In this document: piece after piece, positions 1 through 6,480 of the stretch | How the letters are laid out: each line of letters opens with the position of its first letter | Position numbering within the stretch: the stretch's first letter is position 1 | NCBI GenBank assembly: GCA_902492855.1 | Contig: CABUMU010000028.1 | Location: 1 to 19,933 of the forward strand | DNA length: 19,933 bases | Source: an uncultured Collinsella sp. | Lineage (GTDB): Bacteria > Actinomycetota > Coriobacteriia > Coriobacteriales > Coriobacteriaceae | Reading direction: 5' to 3' | Position numbers and translations under genes: made by a program | Notes under the pieces: model-generated | What the model was told of the DNA's origin: nothing | Seen by the model: only the letters and a program-made list of their open reading frames with translations | Databases searched by the model: none

Positions 1-960
1 GAGCACACGACGGTAACCGAGCTGCAGCCCAGTCTGTCCGATGTCGTGTGCGCAAACAAAAAACTGCAGATTGGCTTTATCGTTGCGCTCGTGGTACTGG
101 CGCTGCTGTCGGGCTTTGTGGCTCGTCCGCATTTCGCCGATACCAAAACTTGGGACTCCACCATCGAGGTTATCGACCAAAAGAAAGGCAACGTTTTGGC
201 GCTCACGACCTCGTGCGTTGCTCTATCTGCGGGTATTACGGCGCTGCCGGGTGATACGGGAACGCCGGTTGCCGAGCAGCTCGCACAGCTTTCAGGCAAC
301 CTTGGTATCGTGCTTGCCGTGCTCTATCTCGAGAAATACCTGCTAACCATTTTGTGGTCGGTTGGCTTGGGCATCTTAATCCCGTTTGCGTTGGTGCTCT
401 TTGCGGTGTCGCTCGGCATTCACGGGCGCTGGAGCACGAGCACTGTCCTGCGCCGTGTGGCGACGCGCGTACTGGTGGTTGCCGTGATCGGCATGGCGCT
501 CGTGCCCGCGAGCGTATGGGTGTCGCAAAAGGTCGATGAAACGTATCGCGTAAGTAATGAGCAAGCTGAGCAAAAGGCTGCGGACGCTGCGGACGCGGCC
601 GACACCACGGACAAGTCAGCCGAGACCAGCTCAAAATCGAACAAGAAAAAATCCGAGACCACGGCGTCCAAAAACGTGCTCGAGCAGTTGACTGATGGGG
701 CCTCGAGCCTTGTTACGTCGGTGACCAGCGGTGCCAAGCAGATGACCGACGAGATCGTGCAGCAGGTGACCGACCTCATCGAAGGCGTCATCGTGATGAT
801 CGTGACCTCGTGCGTTATCCCGCTGCTGGTGCTCGTGGCGTTCCTGTGGCTGGGACACGTACTGCTGGGGATCGATATCTCCGGCCCGGCGAACTATTTG
901 ACGGGCCGCTTTCTGAGTGCTCCGTCCAAGCATGCCAAAAAGGGTGGGCAGTCCGAGTAG
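1..960 (+). CDS. Multi-pass membrane protein, unknown function (5' end outside window)
   Basis: The frame is open from the first base to a TAG at 958-960. A GTG at 46 could start it, but no purine-rich ribosome site precedes it, so the gene probably begins upstream of the window and is treated as 5'-partial. Counting from the GTG, hydrophobic segments lie at about residues 8-27, 90-125 (probably two spans) and 140-160, with another at about 250-275. Between the last two is a charged, Ala/Ser/Lys/Glu-rich stretch (about 165-210, with a run of lysines) that should be exposed to solvent. The C-terminus is basic. I recognise no catalytic motif and cannot assign a function. A strong terminator follows 35 bases after the stop, so the gene ends its own transcription unit and is separate from the lac cluster downstream. 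Confidence 0.75.
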   Translation, partial: EHTTVTELQPSLSDVVCANKKLQIGFIVALVVLALLSGFVARPHFADTKTWDSTIEVIDQKKGNVLALTTSCVALSAGITALPGDTGTPVAEQLAQLSGNLGIVLAVLYLEKYLLTILWSVGLGILIPFALVLFAVSLGIHGRWSTSTVLRRVATRVLVVAVIGMALVPASVWVSQKVDETYRVSNEQAEQKAADAADAADTTDKSAETSSKSNKKKSETTASKNVLEQLTDGASSLVTSVTSGAKQMTDEIVQQVTDLIEGVIVMIVTSCVIPLLVLVAFLWLGHVLLGIDISGPANYLTGRFLSAPSKHAKKGGQSE

Positions 961-994
961 CTAAAACAGCTGTATATACCGGGGAATACCGCCG

Positions 995-1032
995 AAGGGC
1001 GGCCGAGACACGTTCTTGGCCGCCCTTTTGTT
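995..1032 (+). terminator. Rho-independent terminator of the membrane protein gene
   Basis: Perfect arms AAGGGCGGCC (995-1004) and GGCCGCCCTT (1018-1027). Weaker pairs continue into the loop down to a 5-base CACGT apex. The descending arm runs into TTTTGTTT. It sits just after the stop at 960. Confidence 0.9.
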
Positions 1033-1097
1033 TGTTGAACACATGGTCGCTACGTCCGCGCCCGGCTCAAACGGTCAGCAATCATCCGTGAACGATA

Positions 1098-1175
1098 TTT
1101 GTTCAAAAAAGAACAAAGATAAACAAATAGTTGTTGCAGTTACTGTTCGAATGTGTTCAAATAAACATGAACAGT
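1098..1175 (+). promoter_or_regulatory. lacA leader: cluster of GTTC/GAAC inverted repeats with a possible promoter
   Basis: The 307 bases between the membrane protein gene and lacA hold the terminator and then an AT-rich patch unlike its surroundings. TTTGTTC (1098-1104) and GAACAAA (1111-1117) form a perfect dyad around six A residues. ACTGTTC (1142-1148) and GAACAGT (1169-1175) form a second dyad, inside which TGTTC (1154-1158) pairs with GAACA (1169-1173) at a 10-base gap. A possible promoter is TTGCAG (1134-1139), 17 bases, TCAAAT (1157-1162). If so, the dyads overlap it, as operators would. The regulator is unknown; none is encoded nearby. The 105 bases from here to lacA show no other clear element. 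Confidence 0.5.
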
Positions 1176-1267
1176 GAAGAACCGCACATTCAGATGCCCG
1201 GACCTGAACGCGATTCAACACTTCCAAACAGAAACTACGCACCTGCGTATCTCTCAAGGAGGATGTC

Positions 1268-1696
1268 ATGAGGGTTGTAATCGCTTCCGATGCCGACGGT
1301 ATGTCGATGAAGGAGTCCATCAAGGAGATGCTCGTCGCCGACGGTCACGAGGTCGTCGACTATTCCGAGACCCCTGCCGCGGACTTTGTCGATTCCGCGA
1401 CCGCCGTTGCCAAGGACCTGCTGGAGCACAAGGATTCCCAGGGCTTTGCATTCGATAAGTACGGCGTCGGCTCCTATATGGCCGCCGTCAAGATCAAGGG
1501 CATGGTCGTCGCCAACATTTCCGACGAGCGTTCCGCTTATATGACCCGCGAGCACAACGGCTCGCGCATGGTCACCATGGGCCCGGGCGTTGTGGGCACC
1601 GAGGTCGCCAAGAAGATCGCCCGCGAGTTCCTGCGTGCCCAGTACGCCGGCGGCCGTCACCAGATCCGTGTCGACATGCTCAACAAGATGGCCTAA
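1268..1696 (+). CDS. lacA: Galactose-6-phosphate isomerase subunit LacA
   Basis: Cytoplasmic subunit of the enzyme that converts D-galactose-6-phosphate to D-tagatose-6-phosphate, first step of the tagatose pathway. The protein has 142 residues, the usual LacA length, and ends in the typical GGRHQIRVDMLNKM tail. It also carries the family stretches SDERSAYMTREHN and MVTMGPGVVG. It belongs to the RpiB/LacAB fold. At the position where LacB has its active-site Cys, LacA has Asp63 (AFDKYGVG against ALCGTGIG), as expected of the non-Cys subunit, so it should work only with LacB. The start at 1268 has a strong AAGGAGG site about five bases upstream. LacB follows after 63 bases on the same strand, indicating one operon. 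Confidence 0.95.
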   Translation: MRVVIASDADGMSMKESIKEMLVADGHEVVDYSETPAADFVDSATAVAKDLLEHKDSQGFAFDKYGVGSYMAAVKIKGMVVANISDERSAYMTREHNGSRMVTMGPGVVGTEVAKKIAREFLRAQYAGGRHQIRVDMLNKMA

Positions 1697-1759
1697 CGAG
1701 AGCCACCGAGAACTCGAACTTCTACCTCAACTTGTGAATTCAGACGAAAGGACGTTCTG

Positions 1760-2284
1760 ATGAAGAAGACCATCGCAATCGGTTGCGACCATATCGTTAC
1801 GGACGAGAAGATCTATCTGGCCGACCGCCTGGAGCAGGCTGGCTACAAGGTGCTCGACTGCGGCACCTACAGCCACACCCGTACGCACTATCCCATCTAT
1901 GGCAAGGCCGTGGGCGAGGCTGTTGCCAGCGGCAAGGCCGACTTTGGCGTGGCCCTGTGCGGCACCGGCATCGGCATCACCAACGCCGTCAACAAGGTTC
2001 CCGGCGCCCGCTGCGCCCTGGTCCGCGACATGACCTCTGCCCTGTATGCCCGTCGCGAGCTCAACGCCAACATCGTGGGCTTTGGCGGCAAGATCACCGG
2101 CGAGTTCCTGATGGCCGATATCATGCTTGCCTTCCTGGAGGAGCCCTACGAGAAGACTCCCGAGCACGATGCCCTGATCGCCAAGATCGATGCCTGCAAT
2201 AAGGCCGACGCCGAGGCTCAGGCTGACCCGCACTTCTTTGACGAGTTCCTCGAGAAGTGGGACCGCGGCGAGTACCACGACTAA
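1760..2284 (+). CDS. lacB: Galactose-6-phosphate isomerase subunit LacB
   Basis: Partner of LacA in galactose-6-phosphate to tagatose-6-phosphate isomerisation. The 174 residues are close to the usual 171. GCDHIVTD at the N-terminus and CGTGIGITNAVNKVPG, with Cys67 as the expected catalytic residue, are RpiB-type active-site stretches. The C-terminal QADPHFFDEFLEKWDRGEYHD region is nearly identical to LacB proteins I recall from staphylococci and streptococci. GAAAGGA about seven bases before the ATG serves as ribosome site. Only four bases separate the stop from a compound hairpin element (2289-2430), which could reduce read-through to lacX and lacC. Confidence 0.96.
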   Translation: MKKTIAIGCDHIVTDEKIYLADRLEQAGYKVLDCGTYSHTRTHYPIYGKAVGEAVASGKADFGVALCGTGIGITNAVNKVPGARCALVRDMTSALYARRELNANIVGFGGKITGEFLMADIMLAFLEEPYEKTPEHDALIAKIDACNKADAEAQADPHFFDEFLEKWDRGEYHD

Positions 2285-2288
2285 GGAG

Positions 2289-2430
2289 GTTACGCGGTTT
2301 TACCAAACCGCGTAACGGGTCGACGCTGCGCGCCGCCCAGGCACCCCATCTCGCCGCTCAAACCGTCGCTCGCGTACATGAAGTACGCGTCGCTCCTCTT
2401 TCGCGGCGACCTGGGGCACCTGAGCGCCGC
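2289..2430. repeat. Compound inverted-repeat element 1 (12-bp hairpin plus about 101-bp palindrome)
   Basis: Part 1 is a perfect 12-bp stem, GTTACGCGGTTT (2289-2300) with AAACCGCGTAAC (2305-2316), loop TACC. Part 2 is an imperfect palindrome centred exactly on 2380: outer arms 2330-2357 and 2403-2430 match at 22 of 28 positions, and a 7-bp hairpin CGCGTAC (2371-2377) with GTACGCG (2383-2389) sits at the same centre. No T-tract follows either part, so it is not a standard terminator. The same design recurs after lacC (4537-4677), with the part 1 hairpin and the spacer CGACGCTGC conserved. The remaining 230 bases up to lacX (2431-2662) show no gene and no convincing promoter. Confidence 0.85.
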
Positions 2431-2662
2431 TCGCTGACGTTTGAGTGACCTGTGAGATCGCCCCTGTTGTTGCGAAGTGTTCTGGTACGGCGGGCTGCTC
2501 CGATAACACGTTTGCTTGCTTGGCTTGAGTGCTTCGCTCTTGGCTGTACTTGGCGATTTGAAGCTTTTTAATTGACGGCTCGCGTTTCTGTGAGGGGGCG
2601 CGGGCCGGTTTTCTATCAGCCCTATTGACTTGGCGGGCTGTCGTAAGAAAGGGAAGGCTCCT

Positions 2663-3544
2663 ATGGAGTTTGTTCTTGATAACGGTTCTATCCGCGTAGC
2701 ACTGAGCACGGCGGGCGGGTCGTTCACTTCTATTGCGGCCAACGGCCGTGAGTACCTGTGGCAGGGCGACCCGGCGGTGTGGTCGGGCCAGGCACCCATT
2801 TGTTTCCCGATCTGCGGCGGCCTTCGTGACGGTCGCGCAATGACCATGGGCGGCCGCGAGGTCAAGCTCGCCCGCCACGGCTTTGCTCGCAAGCAGGAGT
2901 GGAAGCTCGAGGAGCAGAGCGACAACATGGTTGCGCTGAGCTTAAGCTCTGCCGACCATGCCGAGTTGCTCGAGCAGTACCCGTATCCGTTTAAGATCGT
3001 TGCTCGTTACACGATCGATGCGGAGAAGGTGGCCGTGTCGTACGAGGTGACCAATGAGGGCGCCGAGGACATGCCGTTCTTTGTGGGCGGTCACCCTGGC
3101 TTTAAGTGCCCGCTTGACGAGGGCGAGTCCTACGACGACTACGAGCTCCGTTTTGAGCAGCGCGAGGCCGCCGAGCTCTGTACTGCCGTTCCCTCGACGG
3201 GCCTGATTGATGTTGAGCATCGCAGCAAGAACCCGATGGTTGGCCATGACCTGCCGCTGACCCACGAACTCTTCGACTTTGCGGAGACCATCTTTGACGT
3301 GCTCGAGAGCCGTGTGGTTACGTTGACCAAGAAAACCGAGGACAAGGGCGTGCGCCTGACGTTCCCCGATATGCCGTACCTGATTGTATGGAGCAAGCCC
3401 GAGGGCGACTTTGTGGCTGTTGAACCGTGGGGTGGTCTGTCCACCTGCTCCGACGAGGACGATATTTTGGAGCACAAGCGTGGCTGCCTGGTGGCCAAGC
3501 CGGGAGAGACCGTCACCCGCGGCTTTGAGATCGAGATCCTTTAA
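2663..3544 (+). CDS. lacX: Aldose 1-epimerase family protein, LacX-like
   Basis: A 293-residue protein of the galactose mutarotase fold, most like LacX of lactose/tagatose operons. Expected role: interconverting anomers of galactose or a related sugar (possibly the phosphate) in the cytoplasm. Visible family features are the N-terminal ITNGSI-like opening, FPICGGLRDG (about 48-57), ARHGFAR with His72, VGGHPGF with His144, and the late VAVEPWGG stretch whose Glu is the likely catalytic base. ATG 2663 was chosen because AAGGGAAGG ends five bases upstream and the protein then starts MEFVLDNGS, normal for the family; an upstream in-frame ATG at 2630 adds 11 residues without a ribosome site. lacC follows 56 bases later on the same strand. 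Confidence 0.88.
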   Translation: MEFVLDNGSIRVALSTAGGSFTSIAANGREYLWQGDPAVWSGQAPICFPICGGLRDGRAMTMGGREVKLARHGFARKQEWKLEEQSDNMVALSLSSADHAELLEQYPYPFKIVARYTIDAEKVAVSYEVTNEGAEDMPFFVGGHPGFKCPLDEGESYDDYELRFEQREAAELCTAVPSTGLIDVEHRSKNPMVGHDLPLTHELFDFAETIFDVLESRVVTLTKKTEDKGVRLTFPDMPYLIVWSKPEGDFVAVEPWGGLSTCSDEDDILEHKRGCLVAKPGETVTRGFEIEIL

Positions 3545-3600
3545 CGAGCTATCGTATGTTTGGGGCCGCGCGTGTCGTGCCCCGGAAACAGGAGTTCAAT

Positions 3601-4536
3601 ATGATTCTGACCGTTACCATGAACCCGTCGATTGATACGCGCTATCAGCTCGACAAGTTGATCATCGACGATGTTAACCGTGTGACGCCCGAAAAGACCG
3701 CTGGCGGCAAGGGCCTCAACGTGAGCCGCGTGCTGCTGCAGCTGGGCGACGACGTGCTCGCGACCGGTCTGCTCGGCGGCCACATGGGTGCCTATATGGC
3801 CGAGCTCATGGATGCCGACGGCGTCAAGAACGACTTTGTGCCCATCGCCGGTGAGACGCGCATTTGCCTGAATATTCTGCACGAGGGTAATCAGACCGAG
3901 CTTTTGGAGAGCGGCCCGCAGATCGCTCCGGCCGAGCTCGAGGCCTTTACGGCCAAGTTTGCCGAGCTTGCAGCGAAGGCGGACGTTGTGACGCTTTCGG
4001 GCTCGCTGCCGCGTGGCGTCGATGCCGGCTACTATGCCGAGCTCGTCAAGATCGCCGAGGAGTCGGGCGCCAAGGTGCTGCTCGACACTTCGGGTGCATC
4101 GCTGGAGGCCGCGCTGGAGTCCGACGCTAAGCCTGAGCTCGTAAAGCCCAACCTGACCGAGATTAACGGCCTGCTGGGTACGTCCTTTACGACCGATGAT
4201 GTCGATGCCCTGCGCGAGGCGCTTGCCGCCGATGGCCGCTTTGCCGGTATTCCCTGGGTTGTCGTTTCGATGGGAGCTGCCGGTTCGGTGGGCTTCCATG
4301 AGGGCCGCGCGTTCCGCGCCAAGACGCCTGCGATTGCGGCTGTGAACGCGACGGGTTCCGGTGACTCGACCATCGCCGGTTTTGCGCATGCCATTGCTGC
4401 TGGTGCCGACGACGTCACCGTGCTCAAGACCGCCAATACCTGCGGTAAGCTCAACGCCATGGATCCCAAGACCGGCCACCTGGTCATGGACCGCTGGGAC
4501 GAGATCTACAACAACGTTGAAGTAACGGAGCTTTAG
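3601..4536 (+). CDS. lacC: Tagatose-6-phosphate kinase LacC (PfkB/ribokinase family)
   Basis: ATP-dependent kinase expected to convert tagatose-6-phosphate to tagatose-1,6-bisphosphate in the cytoplasm. The 311 residues equal the usual LacC length. MNPSID at 7-12 and AGGKGLNVSRVLLQLG at 34-49 form PfkB signature 1. GSLPRG is at 134-139. NATGSGDSTIAGF at 249-261 is signature 2, with Asp255 as the predicted catalytic base. ATG 3601 follows an AGGAG site; an upstream in-frame ATG at 3556 lacks one. 1-phosphofructokinase (FruK) shares this architecture, but position after lacA, lacB and lacX favours LacC. The aldolase LacD that should follow is not in the window; a compound hairpin begins right at the stop. 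Confidence 0.9.
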   Translation: MILTVTMNPSIDTRYQLDKLIIDDVNRVTPEKTAGGKGLNVSRVLLQLGDDVLATGLLGGHMGAYMAELMDADGVKNDFVPIAGETRICLNILHEGNQTELLESGPQIAPAELEAFTAKFAELAAKADVVTLSGSLPRGVDAGYYAELVKIAEESGAKVLLDTSGASLEAALESDAKPELVKPNLTEINGLLGTSFTTDDVDALREALAADGRFAGIPWVVVSMGAAGSVGFHEGRAFRAKTPAIAAVNATGSGDSTIAGFAHAIAAGADDVTVLKTANTCGKLNAMDPKTGHLVMDRWDEIYNNVEVTEL

Positions 4537-4677
4537 GGTTACGCGGTTTTACCAAACCGCGTAACCAGCCGACGCTGCAAGCCCGCCAGAGCGGCAATCT
4601 GCCTTTCAGCTTCAGCGGCATGACCAGAAGGTCAATGCCGCCTCGCTTCAAGGCACCTTGCTCGCTTTGGCGGGCTT
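4537..4677. repeat. Compound inverted-repeat element 2, paralogous to the one after lacB
   Basis: Part 1 is a perfect 13-bp stem, GGTTACGCGGTTT (4537-4549) with AAACCGCGTAACC (4554-4566), loop TACC, the same hairpin as at 2289-2316. Part 2 is an imperfect palindrome with outer arms AAGCCCGCCA (4579-4588) and TGGCGGGCTT (4668-4677), extended inward by about six more pairs including wobbles. GCGGCA and TGCCGC flank a central TGACC/GGTCA hairpin (4621-4634). The spacer GACGCTGC is shared with element 1, but the long palindrome differs in sequence while keeping length and layout. It starts at the base after the lacC stop and has no T-tract. Confidence 0.85.
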
Positions 4678-4702
4678 TCGCTGTCGTGGCCAAAACATCG
4701 GC

Positions 4703-4733
4703 GTGGTCATTGGGGACGTTCTTAAATGAATGC
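4703..4733 (+). repeat. 31-bp dispersed repeat, copy A (degenerate ends)
   Basis: Shares the core TCATTGGGGACGTTCTTAAA and the following TGA with the copies at 13619-13649 and 15807-15837. Here the outer CTAG ends are degraded. A second partial core, AGGGACGTTCC (4741-4751), follows inside a CGGCAGA/TCTGCCG hairpin (4733-4761). It lies in the convergent gap between lacC and the ATPase gene. Confidence 0.8.
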
Positions 4734-4803
4734 GGCAGATAGGGACGTTCCTTTTCTGCCGGCAGTTTGGGACACTCCTTACGGGACACCCCCTCCACAG
4801 CGC

Positions 4804-6105
4804 CTATGCCAGCTTGTCGATTTGCCCAATCTCCCAGAGCGGAATGTTGACGAGCGTGCCCTCGTCTCTATATGCCGCTAACGATGTTCTCACGCAGCGC
4901 TCGAGCTTGAACTTCTCGCAGGCAATCCTCAGGCTCTTTGCTTTGAGGTTCTCTGCCGCCTTGACCTCGAGCGGAAGCACGGTCCCCGCATGGTCGATGG
5001 CAAAGTCAGTCTCTGCATTGCCGGAGGAGGATGACCAATACGCGGGAGTTTTGCCTTGGAGCAAAAGCTCCTGTGCGACGTATTGCTCGGTCAGCGAGCC
5101 TTTGAACTCCGTAAAAACAGCGGGCCCGTTCAGAACGATGGCCGGAGAGAGACCGGAGAGCGCTCCGAGGATGCCGGTGTCGATGCAGAACAGTTTGAAG
5201 CCCGAGAGGTCTTCGTAGCTCGAGAGCGGCGCCTTTAGAGCGGAAACACGTGGCACCTTATGAACGATTCCGTAGTCCGTGAGCCACTGGAGGCTTTCCT
5301 CGAAATCGCGTGCGCGCGCCCCGGGACGAAGGGCGCCATAGACAAACTTCTTGTTCTCCTTTGCAAGCTGGCCGGGAAGGGATTTCCAAACCAACCTCAT
5401 GCGCTCGACGATGCGGGCGGGTGCATGTTTGCCAAAATCGGATTCGTAAGCCTCGATGATTTGCTGCTGAAGCCTTCGGGCTTCGATGAAGTCGCGTGTC
5501 TCGGCGAAAGCGGAGACAACTTCGGGCATACCGCCGACAACAAGGTATTCCTTGAGCAAGTGCTCGAGCTTTTCGGTAACGTTTGCTAGAAGGTCCATGT
5601 CTGCGGCAAGGATGGCGTCGGCGAGCGGGTCGCCGTCGACGGCACGAACGAACTCGGCGAACCCCATGGGACGCATGGTGAGCTGGTCGATTTTGCCGAC
5701 GGGAAATGACTCGTTTTCGCGTCGGAGCGCGAGGCCCATATAGGAACCGGCTGCTACGATGTGGTATTCGGGTGCAAGCTCGTTGAAGTACTTGAGCGAG
5801 GTGATCCCGCGCGGGGCCTCTTGGATCTCGTCGAAGATGATGAGCGTGTCTGCTGGCGTTACAGTTTGGCCACGTAGGAGTTCTATCTGGGAGATGATGC
5901 GCTTGGGGTCGAGGTCCCCATCGAACAGCGAGCGTGTGCTCGGCTCGAGCATAAAGTCAAAACGAATGACGTTTCGATACTGCTGGCTTGCGAATTCGTT
6001 AAGAAGCCAAGTCTTTCCTGTCTGGCGGGCTCCCTTAAGCAAGAGAGGTTTGCGATTCGTCCTTGATTTCCAAGCGATAAGTTCGCTCATAAGCTGTCGC
6101 TGCAT
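4804..6105 (-). CDS. AAA-type ATPase with DUF4143-like C-terminal domain
   Basis: A 433-residue ATP-binding protein of the large AAA/DUF4143 family, whose biological role is generally unknown. The Walker A motif GARQTGKT is at residues 25-32, a Walker B-like LIIFDEIQ at about 90-97, and GSYMG soon after, as in the family. The C-terminal part carries ETDFAIDHAGTVLPLEVKA, which has the E...D...ExK spacing of the PD-(D/E)XK nuclease fold known for DUF4143. The start was set at 6105 because GGGAGG lies four bases upstream; the TTG at 6117 would overlap that site. A promoter with three iterated dyads precedes it. By eye, codons are somewhat richer in A/T than in the lac genes, and the gene stands alone, so horizontal acquisition is plausible. 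Confidence 0.85.
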   Translation of the reverse strand: MQRQLMSELIAWKSRTNRKPLLLKGARQTGKTWLLNEFASQQYRNVIRFDFMLEPSTRSLFDGDLDPKRIISQIELLRGQTVTPADTLIIFDEIQEAPRGITSLKYFNELAPEYHIVAAGSYMGLALRRENESFPVGKIDQLTMRPMGFAEFVRAVDGDPLADAILAADMDLLANVTEKLEHLLKEYLVVGGMPEVVSAFAETRDFIEARRLQQQIIEAYESDFGKHAPARIVERMRLVWKSLPGQLAKENKKFVYGALRPGARARDFEESLQWLTDYGIVHKVPRVSALKAPLSSYEDLSGFKLFCIDTGILGALSGLSPAIVLNGPAVFTEFKGSLTEQYVAQELLLQGKTPAYWSSSSGNAETDFAIDHAGTVLPLEVKAAENLKAKSLRIACEKFKLERCVRTSLAAYRDEGTLVNIPLWEIGQIDKLA

Positions 6106-6128
6106 ATTGCCTCCCAACCCTCTCGGTT

Positions 6129-6157
6129 AGTATAAGGCCATTTGGGTGTTTCCATCG
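6129..6157 (-). promoter_or_regulatory. Probable promoter of the ATPase gene
   Basis: On the minus strand TATACT (6129-6134) is a good -10 element, 23 bases upstream of the ATG at 6105. At 17-base spacing the -35 position (6152-6157) reads CGATGG, a poor match that falls inside a TTTTCC/GGAAAA dyad. That suggests the promoter needs, or is blocked by, a protein bound there. Confidence 0.5.
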
Positions 6158-6232
6158 GAAAATGTGCGAGACAACCACGTTTTTCCATCGGAAAATGTGC
6201 GAGACAACCACGTTTTTCCATCGGAAAATGTG
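6149..6232. repeat. Tandem 33-bp repeats carrying a TTTTCC/GGAAAA dyad (2.5 units)
   Basis: Two identical 33-bp units start at 6151 and 6184, and a third begins at 6217 but keeps only 16 bases (TCCATCGGAAAATGTG). Each start contains TTTCCATCGGAAA, an inverted repeat around ATC. The period is about three helical turns, so the dyads lie on roughly the same DNA face. The array sits just upstream of, and overlapping, the ATPase promoter. Confidence 0.85.
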
Positions 6233-6313
6233 GTAGGAAACTCATTGGGTGGGCGGAAAAAGTAGTCAAAAAAGCCCCGTCCCAAATGAGCTGCTCTGCA
6301 GTTGACGGCGTCC

Positions 6314-6352
6314 AAAAGAAACGAGCCCGCATCCCTGGGGAACACGGGCTCG
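6314..6352 (-). terminator. Terminator downstream of tRNA-Leu
   Basis: On the minus strand the stem CGAGCCCG/CGGGCTCG (6345-6352 with 6322-6329) is followed by TTTCTTTT (6314-6321). It begins 13 bases after the encoded CCA of the tRNA and should end its transcript. Confidence 0.85.
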
Positions 6353-6364
6353 CAAGCAATCACA

Positions 6365-6449
6365 TGGTAGGGGCGGTGGGACTCGAACCCACAATCCTTG
6401 CGGCGAGAGATTTTAAGTCTCCTGCGTATGCCAATTCCGCCACGCCCCC
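6365..6449 (-). tRNA. tRNA-Leu, anticodon UAA, with encoded CCA
   Basis: The minus strand folds as a class II tRNA. The acceptor GGGGGCG pairs with CGCCCCT. The anticodon stem GGAGA/TCTCT holds the loop CTTAAAA, which gives anticodon UAA (Leu, codon UUA). A long variable arm (about CGCCGCAAGGATTG) is typical of Leu tRNAs. The T arm GTGGG-TTCGAGT-CCCAC is intact. Discriminator A is followed by an encoded CCA at 6365-6367. The total of 85 bases fits. Confidence 0.96.
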
Positions 6450-6480
6450 GTGAGACTAGAAGTCTAGCACAAGCCGTCCG

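Noticed and set aside
2305..2450. Rho-independent terminator after lacB
   Set aside because: The stems are strong but no T-tract follows any of them, and lacX follows on the same strand. Recorded as a compound repeat instead.
3541..4479. 312-residue open frame on the minus strand opposite lacC
   Set aside because: Antisense shadow of a certain PfkB-family gene; its composition (many His, Arg, Gly) is typical of a reverse-frame reading.
6149..6232. Possible CRISPR-like array
   Set aside because: The period is 33 bp with the whole unit identical, so there are no variable spacers, and only 2.5 units exist. It fits promoter repeats better.
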